Shown: piece after piece, positions 35,701 through 46,122 of the stretch
Position numbering within the stretch: the stretch's first letter is position 1
Layout of the letters: each line of letters opens with the position of its first letter
NCBI RefSeq assembly: GCF_002127325.2
Contig: NC_035444.2
Location: 39,669,379-39,733,378 of the forward strand
DNA length: 64,000 nt
From: Helianthus annuus
Taxonomy: Eukaryota > Streptophyta > Magnoliopsida > Asterales > Asteraceae
Reading direction: 5' to 3'
Position numbers and translations under genes: made by a program
Notes under the pieces: generated by a model
What the model was told of the DNA's origin: nothing
The model's database searches: none
What the model saw: the letters and a program-made list of their open reading frames with translations, nothing else

Positions 35701-36125
35701 TGTTGACGCTTTTAACCCTTCTCGTACGAATTTGATCATAACTTTCTCGTTTTAAAACGGAACTTCGCGGAATTTATATAGTACATTCTAGTGGGCGTAT
35801 TTTACTGTTACAAAGCCTCGGGTACGTCAAAAGGTCACTCAGAGGTATAATTAAACATGTTGACACCGTTAACCCCCGCAACTTGTAATCTCCCACTTTC
35901 TTCCGCGTTTCGCTTCCGTACGATCCATGATTTATTCGTTTGAAGGTACGAGCATCGTCTAGGGTTACTATACAGTATACTTACCCTTGTTTGACATTTA
36001 TAACCCTCGAATTTACATACTTTCAAGGTTTGTCAATATTAGTCCTTTATTAAATATCAAATGCCACATGTAAACTCAAGACACGTGTCAATACATTATT
36101 GGACGCAAAATTTCGAGGTGTTACA
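32736..36125 (-). repeat. Right (5') LTR of B
   Basis: It is 3390 bp. On the minus strand it begins TGTAACACCTCG at 36125 and ends at 32736. The TATA box is at 35175-35168 and GC-rich palindromes at about 35348-35475. Its outer flank GATTT (36126-36130) matches 10009-10013. Confidence 0.93.
35168..35175 (-). promoter_or_regulatory. TATA box of the right B LTR
   Basis: TATAAATA on the minus strand; it would drive the full B unit. Confidence 0.7.
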
Positions 36126-36577
36126 GATTTTTAAACATACAGACATTTTTACAACGGGTTATACATACCCACTTACACATGAACTCGCTCAACTTTATGT
36201 TGACTTTTCAAACTACATGTATTTCAGGGAAACTAATCGATCTGGCACAATATGCACGTATTTTCAAGCTGCGTTTGAATAAAGAAGTTATCCAGGGTTT
36301 AGAAGGTGTAACCTCTTCCTAGACGGGTTACATATCTCTAAACCTAGTATTGTTTAAAATCTTTTGCTAAGTTTTTACGAACTCATTAAATCAAGTCAAG
36401 GTTTGTAACCTATTATGTGACTGATGTTTTAAGACAAGTATAATATGATATTTTTCTAAACTCTATTAATGGGTGAATATCTCATGTTTTTATCATATAG
36501 CATTGTTATGATTGTTGCTATGGTATTAAGAAGTCACACCAATTAACCCACGCTTCCGCAAAAGCCAGGGTGTGACA
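36126..36577 (+). repeat. Element F 5' LTR, right part
   Basis: It begins with the second copy of the target duplication GATTT and ends GGGTGTGACA, three bases before F's primer site. It is non-coding and belongs with 5256-10013. Confidence 0.7.
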
Positions 36578-36580
36578 GCT

Positions 36581-36598
36581 TGGTATCAGAGCCAGGTT
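36581..36598 (+). other. Primer binding site, tRNA-iMet, 18-nt match (element F)
   Basis: TGGTATCAGAGCCAGGTT is complementary to initiator tRNA-Met over 18 nt, longer than the 13-nt match seen in B, C and E. Confidence 0.92.
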
Positions 36599-36766
36599 CG
36601 TAGCGAACTAGGATTCTTTCTTGAGTCTAGACTACGATCACTAGGGCTCTCACGAAAACGTATTCAAACACTTTTACATTGCATACACTATACGTCCAGA
36701 TCCAGGGAATAAACCTTTTTACAAACAAAAAGGCACAAATACACATTCCCAAATTTGAATTTATAA

Positions 36767-37165
36767 TTCAGTCTGGGAGGCTGGGAAGTTAGTCTAGTGG
36801 GACTAGGGAGTTCAGTCTGGGAGGCTGGGAAGTTAGTCTAGTGGGACTAGGGAGTTCAGTCTGGGAGGCTGGGAAGTTAGTCTAGTGGGACTAGAGAGTT
36901 CAGTCTGGGAGGCTGGGAAGTTAGCCTAGTGGGACTAGAGAGTTCAGTCTGGGAGGCTGGGAAGTTAGTCTAGTGGGACTAGAGAGTTCAGTCTGGGAGG
37001 CTGGGAAGTTAGCCTAGTGGGACTAGAGAGTTTAGTCTGGGAGGCTGGGAGGTTAGTCTAGTGGGACTAGAGAGTTCAGTCTGAGAGGCTGGGAGGTCGA
37101 TCTAGTGGGACTAGGAGGATCAGTCTGAGAGGCTGGGAGGATAGTCTGAAGGACTAGGAGATTCA
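36767..37165 (+). repeat. Leader tandem repeat of F, nine units of about 44 bp
   Basis: Units read TTCAGTCTGGGAGGCTGGG, then AAGTTAGTCTAGTGGGACTA, then GGGAG with small variation. Each can form two short hairpins (CAGTC with GGCTG, TAGTC with GACTA). The array continues at 45063-45166 and 59172-59215 beyond the inserted elements, about 12 units in all. It lies in the leader between primer site and coding region. Confidence 0.9.
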
Positions 37166-39585
37166 TGTAACGCCCTGCTTTTTCATACCTTCCATAATTA
37201 GAAAGCTCGCCTTGTAATGCTATTTTTGGAAATCTTGTATTATTGTAGTCTTCTTTTGGTTGTAAAATCCGAGACTTGGATCATAAATAAAATTCGTATT
37301 TCTTTAAATTCACTATCTACATATTCATACATGTTCATACGTTTGAATTCATTGTACATCGAATCCTTATTTGTAATTCATACTTATACGATACTTATTC
37401 ACGATGCATGTCCATGCTCGTCCTTAAATTGTTGATACCTAAAAACCCCTAATAATATGCTTATTTATACAACGGTTAATCATCTAATATGTGACATATA
37501 CTTGTCACTTACAAACATGTTACATACTTGTACATTACACTTTTTACCTAGTTAAATCATGTTTTATTTCATATTTCACCTTGTTACAAGTTAGGGGAAA
37601 CATTGTTGCATATTATTACACAACTTAATTAACAAAATTACTCATTATAATGTTTTAAAAAAATAAAAAAATAAAGAAATATGGCAGCCCCAATTCAGCA
37701 AAATTCAGCCCCATATAGTTGGGTTTTGTGGTCTAGTTTCAAGGTGTAACCCCTTCTAAACACTTACAAAGCCCAACCCATTGAAACCCTAATCCTTCCC
37801 CCTATAAATACCACTTATAACCAGCCTCCCTACCACTTTTGCAACACCAAAAACTCTCAAAATATCCTCCAAACCGTAGCTGAAAGCAAGGGTTCGAGCA
37901 GATTGACACCCCTTCACGAAAATGAGCATAACTCACTCATTTCTTAACGAAATCACTTGATTCTTTTTCCTACTTACTTGGATAATCATGGGGTTCGATT
38001 CCTAGACTTCTCCTTGGAGAAATCAGACCTGGAAATGCCCCGAAATCATCCATAAACTTTCTGTTTGTTTTTATGTTCATCAAAAACTTGTTTATACCTA
38101 TGTAACTTGTGTTCAACACATCTCATACCTATGTCCTAATGCTTACAACTTATCCCATGGTTGGTTAAGCTTAAAAACAAGGTTGAGACACTTAAAAATC
38201 AGAGGATTAAACCTCATAAACTTGGTGTTTTGTTTAGGGTTTTTAACCCACAAGTCATGTCAAACTTTGTCTTTGATACATGAGTGATTATGGAACAACT
38301 TGGGTTGTCTAAACATACAATCCTCACATGATTTGATGATTTCTCTTAGTTAGTGTGTATATTTCTTATTCTTTATTGTATGTTCATGACCCTCCTTGAT
38401 TGTTTTTTTTTACATCAAGTGTAGTGGTGAACCATAAGAGGTACCTAAATGGAAGCTTGTTCTTCCTACCTCCTACATGAATTCTATGACACAATAGAGG
38501 TACCTAAATGAAGATTTATCTTCTACCTCATGCTTGATTATTGGACTAAATAATACATATAATACTTATACATATGTTTACTATTCGAACCCTTGATGGT
38601 GGACTTGTGTTCATTCATCGAAATAGTAGAATACATCATCCAAGACATAAGACTTGTTACGATTCTAATGAGTATACTACTCATGAAAACATTAACCCTT
38701 GAGGTTTCATAGTGTCAAGAACAAGTACTTGGTGTTAAAGGACGATTACTTTTGAATACATATATTCTTGTGTTTTAACTTCCTAAATCCCTAAACGGAC
38801 ATATTCAACCTTCTAACCTCGTCAACTTCGTCACATTGGATAATCGGAAAGCTTATACAAATTTTGTGAGTATACTCGCAACCCCCTTTTTATGTTTACC
38901 ACTTTTTGGGGTGTAACATGTTTTATTATTAAACTACACCTAAACTTATTCTTTATGCAATGCACAAAACAATCCTTATACATGAATACTATGTTATGAT
39001 ACTTGATGCTTACGTGGACCATACTTATGTGATATGTTTTAGTCATTAGCTCTCACGAGCCTCCCTTCGACATGTGTAGCGCTATAGGAGTAACGCACCG
39101 CCCCCTTAAACTTGGGTCATGTTGAATTAACTAAACTTACTTGCGTAAACAGAGGATTGGCTAGAAATATTGCATGCCATGTTAGGTTGATCTCGTATAA
39201 ACTAAGTTGCCATGTGGATTCGTTTTTAAACTTTTACACTTATACTTATACTTATGCTTAAACTTGTATACTCGCCTTTGCTTTTGCATTGAATTGTATT
39301 TTAAACATGTTACAGGTTGATGATGACGATGCTATGAAAAGAAGTAGCGTTGATGCCTAGATACACATATAGACATTTAGGTTTAATATGTTGTATCAAT
39401 TTTGATTATGTTGTTACGTATTTCCTTTGAACATGTTGTTATTTGAATTTCCTTGTATGTTTGACAATCTATCTATGAAATGAAATCGGTTTATTAAATA
39501 TTGTCACAAATAGCGTTATGATGTCTCTAGCAATCTTCACACTTCGTCTCATCCCGATGTTTCCGCCATTGGTTGGGGTGTGACA
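37166..39585 (+). repeat. 5' LTR of E
   Basis: It is 2420 bp, from TGTAACGCCCTG to GGGGTGTGACA, with a TATA box at 37803. Apart from the promoter it holds nothing that I recognise. Confidence 0.94.
37803..37810 (+). promoter_or_regulatory. TATA box of the E 5' LTR
   Basis: TATAAATA after a C-rich stretch, about 640 bp into the LTR. The 3' LTR copy is at 43280-43287. Confidence 0.7.
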
Positions 39586-39588
39586 GAT

Positions 39589-39601
39589 TGGTATCAGAGC
39601 C
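39589..39601 (+). other. Primer binding site, tRNA-iMet (element E)
   Basis: TGGTATCAGAGCC, 3 nt (GAT) after the LTR end. Confidence 0.92.
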
Positions 39602-39939
39602 ATAACTATAGGGAATTAGGAAAAGTAGGAATGCTTTAGCCTAGTCTATAGTTTTAGAGCCTTATTCTTATGTTTTACTTGAAACTACTTGCATGCTACC
39701 TTATTTGCTCTTATTTATTCTCTTTTGATCTTTTAAGCATATATGTCGCTTATGTGTTAACACTTGACATGCTATACTTGCTTTATTATGTGCTAATACA
39801 TGTTTTATTGTCCAACTCATTATGTGCTATTCTTAATATGCTTCATTGTGAGTTTATATTTGTTGTTTATTCCTTTAACATACTCTTTCCCTCATGCATT
39901 TTACTCGACTATTCTAAATCCGTAAACACTCGAGATGAA

Positions 39940-40681
39940 TTCACCAAAATAGGCGTGAAACCCACAATTTGGTGAACGACTCTCAATCTACATATTCTTT
40001 TTTACCCGAGATATCGCCATTAAGCTAGGAGTGAAATCCACATCTTAATGGTAAAACTCAAATTTCAAATTCTAGTGGACCCTCGTCAACATGTCGAAAT
40101 TAAATTTTGACCCGACGAGTACCAACCACACTTAGGATACGAAATCGTCAAGTTAGGGGTGAAACCCGCACCTTGTCGACTAGTTCCACTCCTTGGTATT
40201 TTTTTTTATAAATCCCGCCAAGTCTCGAAATTTCGATTGATTTGGGACATGTAGTAACCGGAAGGGTAAATACCGTTAACCGACTTGTCGGCGAGAGTAT
40301 TTTACCTATTAGGCCAAAGCATGCTCCTCAAATTCAAAAGACTTTTCGATCACTTTGGTTAGTCAAAGTTCCGTTTTGGAACCATCCAAATTTTGATCAA
40401 CATGTGTTCCTAATATTTATTTTATACGATGCAATCTTTCAAACTCGAGTATACTTTCGATATTCTCTTTTCATGCACACAACATATTGAACCTTTTCCA
40501 TACATTTATATATATGCATGATTTCATATAATATAATTTCATATTCCTTGTAACGACGAGTGGAGACATATCATTAAGATTGGAGTGATTTCCTTACCTT
40601 GACGACTAACTCCACTCCCCTTTTTCTTAAAAAAAAACGACATCACCAACGAGTTAGGGGTGATTCCCTTACCTAGGTGAT
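39940..40681 (+). ncRNA. Structured leader of E with five repeated stem-loops
   Basis: Five hairpins share a 19-nt cap of type NTWGGNGTGAWWYCCNNAN: 39940-39976, 40017-40051, 40145-40179, 40571-40605 and 40642-40681. Their outer stems differ in sequence but stay complementary (TTCACCAAA/TTTGGTGAA, CCATTAAG/CTTAATGG and so on). Inside the cap GGR pairs with YCC around GTGAAA or GTGATT. Other strong hairpins lie at 40082-40119, 40218-40245 and 40265-40306. The region follows the primer site, where packaging and dimerisation signals of retroelements usually lie. I infer RNA structure from pairing; no function is known. Confidence 0.65.
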
Positions 40682-42606
40682 CGTTACCAAAACGTCTCTT
40701 CAAAATATCTTATTATGCAAACTTGATCATATTTTATACCTAAATTGTTTATCATTATTCAAAATACCCACTCATACCGATTTCAAAATGCATTGTTTTA
40801 TCAAACATACTTCTTATTCTACAATCTATTTTCACTCAACTCATATACGCGAAATTCATAATCATGTCTTAAAACGTTTTATTGCTCGAACTTCAAAACC
40901 TTACGAAATGCTACCTATCAATTTAATCGGCTCAATGAAACTCTTGCCCATGAACTTCATATTCGACTTAATCACTAAAACATGCTCACCTTCTACTTTT
41001 AATCAAAATCCAACCAACCTTTCTCAAATACTTATAAGATCTTATAGAAGTTATATGATTGTTTTACCAAATACCCTTTTCAACATCAACAAATCATTTG
41101 TTAATTTTTTTAATCACTAAGTCCTTTTGCTAAATTTCTCTTCTAAGGATCCTAGTTTTCACAAGAACCTCCTAAATTCATAATTTCTTCTTTGATGAAA
41201 CGATCTTAGTTTTTAACGAAAACCCTTTTCCTACACCAATTTACAAAACACGTGGGCAAGAAGACTTCATAGGGACCGACCATTTTTCGGATTACGTAAA
41301 CCCTTTTAAACAAAATTAGCATTTCTATTTGTTACAAAATACGTTATGCATAACCAACGAGTACTTTATGTTCCTTTACATATACAAACTATATTCTACC
41401 TTTCAAACCAGGCTCAATCTAATTTTGATTCGATAAACTCAACGTTTTGTTGGAACAACTATACATGCACATCGTCATACACGTTTTAGTCGATATCTCG
41501 CGATAACACCATTTATATCGTTCGTATCTACATATTTAGCCTTTCTAATCCGCGATGCCTCAACGTACACCATATACGCAATATTTATTTTTCATACCTA
41601 CACCTATGTTCATACGTTTTATGCTTGTACTCATACACATACTACTTATACGTTTTACGCTTCTGCTTGTACACATACTACTTACACGTTTTATGTTTAT
41701 GCTCATACATACATGCGTATTCATACTTAAACTTATGCTCATACTTTCATCCTTACTCATGATTCATACATTCGTACCTATACGCGAGCGTAACCTGAGG
41801 GATTCGCTTGCGTGGGTCCCACACATACTTAAGCATGGACTTGCTTATATACTATATTCTTGTACGTACACATTCTAAACTTTTTATGTATACCCCGATT
41901 CATACACAACTAGTACAAGCTATGCGGATCATGCGACGATCAAAATAATCACGGGTGCACACGGGATTATAGTGATAGGCGTATGAGAACCATAGAGTGT
42001 GCTACTGCGTATGGTAATACACGGAACGTAACATGACACCGAAGACGAAACGGACGTAACATGGTCAAAACATGGTGGATACGCCGCTGGTACTTCCTAT
42101 ATATAAGTGTTTTCACCATGTTACCAAAATTTCGTAACACGTGCCATGGGAAATTCAGTGTTTTACAGACCTCTTGGACCTAATACAAGCTTTAAGCAAC
42201 TCACAAACACATTATGTCCGATTATCCATGACGAGACTTCATCCTTAACATGCTACTTTCCTCTATCTAGTGCCCATATCATTCGTATACTTGCGTTCAT
42301 TTAGTGTCAATCGTTCGCCCCATGCTCTTATTTCCTTCCTTTCATACGAACCTCGTTCACAATCAAGCTCGTTTAAGCATTCAAATCCTAACTTATCTTA
42401 TTACCCTTAGAACTTTCTAATTTTTAGCCATTTCAAATCGTTTTACCTATACCTGTTTACCCCTGCTTATGCCTCAAACCCATTTCGGCTCGACAAATCA
42501 TTTTACAAACTTAACTTTATCTTCCCAAAATCTTGTACTTTTCAAAACGTTTCAAAATCTCGAGTCTCGAACTGTTACCAAAACTCTTTAAATCTACCTC
42601 TTAAAT
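40682..42606 (+). other. Remaining interior of E
   Basis: This is AT-rich and non-coding. A short imperfect tandem repeat (about three units around ATACGTTTTATGCTTGTAC) lies near 41600-41715. Open frames up to 147 codons are present but are low-complexity and carry no family motif. Confidence 0.6.
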
Positions 42607-42642
42607 AAATTTCGGGACGAAATTTCCTAAAGGAGGGGAGAC
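42607..42642 (+). other. Hairpin and polypurine tract of E
   Basis: AAATTTCG and CGAAATTT enclose GGA (42607-42625). The purine-rich AAAGGAGGGGAGAC then leads to the 3' LTR. It parallels the hairpin plus tract of B and C, with a compensating base-pair change in the stem. Confidence 0.8.
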
Positions 42643-45062
42643 TGTAACGCCCTGCTTTTTCATACCTTCCATAATTAGAAAGCTCGCCTTGTAATGCTAT
42701 TTTTGGAAATCTTGTATTATTGTAGTCTTCTTTTGGTTGTAAAATCCGAGACTTGGATCATAAATAAAATTCGTATTTCTTTAAATTCACCATCTACATA
42801 TTCATACATGTTCATACGTTTGAATTCATTGTACATCGAATCCTTATTTGTAATTCATACTTATACGATACTTATTCACGATGCATGTCCATGCTCGTCC
42901 TTAAATTGTTGATACCTAAAAAACCCTAATAATATGCTTATTTATACAACGGTTAATCATCTAATATGTGACATATACTTGTCACTTACAAACATGTTAC
43001 ATACTTGTACATTACACTTTTTACCTAGTTAAATCATGTTTTATTTCATATTTCACCTTGTTACAAGTTAGGGGAAACATTGTTGCATATTATTACACAA
43101 CTTAATTAACAAAATTACTCATTATAATGTTTTAAAAAAATAAAAAAATAAAGAAATATGGCAGCCCCAATTCAGCAAAATTCAGCCCCATATAGTTGGG
43201 TTTTGTGGTCTAGTTTCAAGGTGTAACCCCTTCTAAACACTTACAAAGCCCAACCCATTGAAACCCTAATCCTTCCCCCTATAAATACCACTTATAACCA
43301 GCCTCCCTACCACTTTTGCAACACCAAAAACTCTCAAAATATCCTCCAAACCGTAGCTGAAAGCAAGGGTTCGAGCAGATTGACACCCCTTCACGAAAAT
43401 GAGCATAACTCACTCATTTCTTAACGAAATCACTTGATTCTTTTTCCTACTTACTTGGATAATCATGGGGTTCGATTCCTAGACTTCTCCTTGGAGAAAT
43501 CAGACCTGGAAATGCCCCGAAATCATCCATAAACTTTCTGTTTGTTTTTATGTTCATCAAAAACTTGTTTATACCTATGTAACTTGTGTTCAACACATCT
43601 CATACCTATGTCCTAATGCTTACAACTTATCCCATGGTTGGTTAAGCTTAAAAACAAGGTTGAGACACTTAAAAATCAGAGGATTAAACCTCATAAACTT
43701 GGTGTTTTGTTTAGGGTTTTTAACCCACAAGTCATGTCAAACTTTGTCTTTGATACATGAGTGATTATGGAACAACTTGGGTTGTCTAAACATACAATCC
43801 TCACATGATTTGATGATTTCTCTTAGTTAGTGTGTATATTTCTTATTCTTTATTGTATGTTCATGACCCTCCTTGATTGTTTTTTTTTACATCAAGTGTA
43901 GTGGTGAACCATAAGAGGTACCTAAATGGAAGCTTGTTCTTCCTACCTCCTACATGAATTCTATGACACAATAGAGGTACCTAAATGAAGATTTATCTTC
44001 TACCTCATGCTTGATTATTGGACTAAATAATACATATAATACTTATACATATGTTTACTATTCGAACCCTTGATGGTGGACTTGTGTTCATTCATCGAAA
44101 TAGTAGAATACATCATCCAAGACATAAGACTTGTTACGATTCTAATGAGTATACTACTCATGAAAACATTAACCCTTGAGGTTTCATAGTGTCAAGAACA
44201 AGTACTTGGTGTTAAAGGACGATTACTTTTGAATACATATATTCTTGTGTTTTAACTTCCTAAATCCCTAAACGGACATATTCAACCTTCTAACCTCGTC
44301 AACTTCGTCACATTGGATAATCGGAAAGCTTATACAAATTTTGTGAGTATACTCGCAACCCCCTTTTTATGTTTACCACTTTTTGGGGTGTAACATGTTT
44401 TATTATTAAACTACACCTAAACTTATTCTTTATGCAATGCACAAAACAATCCTTATACATGAATACTATGTTATGATACTTGATGCTTACGTGGACCATA
44501 CTTATGTGATATGTTTTAGTCATTAGCTCTCACGAGCCTCCCTTCGACATGTGTAGCGCTATAGGAGTAACGCACCGCCCCCTTAAACTTGGGTCATGTT
44601 GAATTAACTAAACTTACTTGCGTAAACAGAGGATTGGCTAGAAATATTGCATGCCATGTTAGGTTGATCTCGTATAAACTAAGTTGCCATGTGGATTCGT
44701 TTTTAAACTTTTACACTTATACTTATACTTATGCTTAAACTTGTATACTCGCCTTTGCTTTTGCATTGAATTGTATTTTAAACATGTTACAGGTTGATGA
44801 TGACGATGCTATGAAAAGAAGTAGCGTTGATGCCTAGATACACATATAGACGTTTAGGTTTAATATGTTGTATCAATTTTGATTATGTTGTTACGTATTT
44901 CCTTTGAACATGTTGTTATTTGAATTTCCTTGTATGTTTGACAATCTATCTATGAAATGAAATCGGTTTATTAAATATTGTCACAAATAGCGTTATGATG
45001 TCTCTAGCAATCTTCACACTTCGTCTCATCCCGATGTTTCCGCCATTGGTTGGGGTGTGACA
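42643..45062 (+). repeat. 3' LTR of E
   Basis: It is 2420 bp, the same length as the 5' LTR, with about three noted differences (near 42790, 42920 and 44850). The TATA box is at 43280-43287. It is followed by the duplication ATTCA. Confidence 0.94.
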
Positions 45063-45166
45063 ATTCAGTCCGAGAGGTTGGGAGGATAGTCTGAAGGACT
45101 AGGAGATTCAGTCTGAGAGGCTGGGAGGATAGTCTGAGAGACTAGGAGGTACAGTCTGAGAGGCTG
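45063..45166 (+). repeat. Leader tandem repeat of F, middle piece
   Basis: Two and a half diverged units (CAGTCTGAGAGGCTGGGAGG type) lie between elements E and C. They end in GGCTG (45162-45166), the target duplicated by C. Confidence 0.9.
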
Positions 45167-45813
45167 TGTAACACCTCGAATTTTTGTGTCCAATGATGTG
45201 TTAACACGTGTCATTTGATTACACGTGGCATCTATAATAAATAAAGGACTAATTTTGACAAACCTTGAAAGTATATAAATTCGAGGGTTATAAATATCAA
45301 CAAGGGTAAATATACTGTATAGTAACCCTAAATAACGCTTGTACCTTCAAACAAATAAAACATAGATCGTACGGAAGCGAAACGCGGAAGAAAGTGAGAG
45401 ATTACGAACTACAGGGGTTAACTGTGTCAACATGTTTAATTATACCTCTGAGTGACCCTTTAACGTTCCCAAGGCTTCGTAACAGTATTATACGCTCACT
45501 AGAATATACTGTATAAATTCCGCGAAGTTCCGTCTTAAAACGAAAGAGTGTTATACTCAAATTCGTATGAGAAGGGTTAAAAGCGTTAATAATGAAAGTT
45601 AAGGCTTTCTGAATAATTAATAAACTAAACGGGGACTTAATAACGCGGGTAAATATCACGAGGTCCTTAATTGTAATTAACCGAGGGCCAAACCGCAAAG
45701 TTACCCCTTCAAACCCGAAAGGTCAGGTAAATCATTACGAAAGATTTCGTTATTAATTACCAGGATTCTGTCATCATTACAAAAGATTTGAAAATTCTGA
45801 AAATATAACCTCT

Positions 45814-45940
45814 CGCGGCCCGCGTGAGGTTTAGACTTAAGTTGAGGCGGGCCGCGAGCCACCTCAATTACGCGTCTGGTTTCTTAATCCCAGGCGGCCC
45901 GCGTAAAAGTGCATGGGAATATCCATGCGGGCCGCGTGAG
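45814..45940 (+). promoter_or_regulatory. GC-rich palindrome cluster upstream of the C promoter
   Basis: Four sites built on GCGGCCCGC or its complement lie within about 130 bp, in otherwise AT-rich U3, 175-300 bp before the TATA box. The same cluster at the same distance is in the 3' LTR (56427-56555) and in all B LTRs that keep this region. Confidence 0.65.
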
Positions 45941-46114
45941 ACGCCCAGATGCAGAAAGTTGATGTTTTCTTGACTTTTGAGCATTATGAACGAGCAATCT
46001 CCAATAAATGAGGCATGGGCGCCCCCTACTCGACCCATAGCCCTATGGGACACCTACCCATCATCTCTGGACTGTTGTAGGTGCTTGTAATGATCATAGA
46101 TGCTTGGCATTGGC

Positions 46115-46122
46115 TATAAATA
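46115..46122 (+). promoter_or_regulatory. TATA box of the C 5' LTR
   Basis: TATAAATA; the same site is at 56728-56735 in the 3' LTR. Confidence 0.72.

Larger units (their letters stand above)
10014..36125 (-). mobile_element. Element B: tandem dimer of a Tekay-like retrotransposon, one unit deleted
   Basis: On the minus strand the order is LTR (36125-32736), primer site, ORF1, gag-pol, polypurine tract, shared LTR (25815-22425), primer site, ORF1 (split by element D), gag fragment, truncated LTR (10660-10014). The outer flanks are the same five bases, GATTT (10009-10013 and 36126-36130). The middle LTR has a polypurine tract on one side and a primer site on the other, with no duplication of its own. 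This is the structure expected from one insertion followed by unequal exchange between LTRs, then deletion in one unit. The family is the same as element C but a different subfamily. Confidence 0.88.
37166..45062 (+). mobile_element. Element E: non-coding LTR retrotransposon, very young
   Basis: It is 7897 bp, with LTRs of 2420 bp at both ends, a tRNA-iMet primer site and a polypurine tract, flanked by ATTCA at 37161-37165 and 45063-45067. The 3.06-kb interior has no gag, protease, RT, RNase H or integrase in any frame; its open frames are AT-rich and featureless. The ends and the pre-tract hairpin resemble Tekay-like elements, so a Tekay-like partner probably mobilises it. I saw only about three differences between the LTRs. 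Confidence 0.92.

Noticed and set aside
36581..36598. tRNA-like sequence
   Set aside because: Only the complement of a tRNA 3' end, at the position of a primer site; no tRNA gene body. Same for the other primer sites.
40677..41120. 147-codon frame in element E
   Set aside because: AT-driven composition with no retrotransposon or other motif; overlaps the last structured stem-loop. Other frames in E (101 and 107 codons) are similar.
45402..45698. 98-codon minus-strand frame, repeated at 56015-56311
   Set aside because: Lies in U3 of the C LTRs, no domain, not preserved in B.
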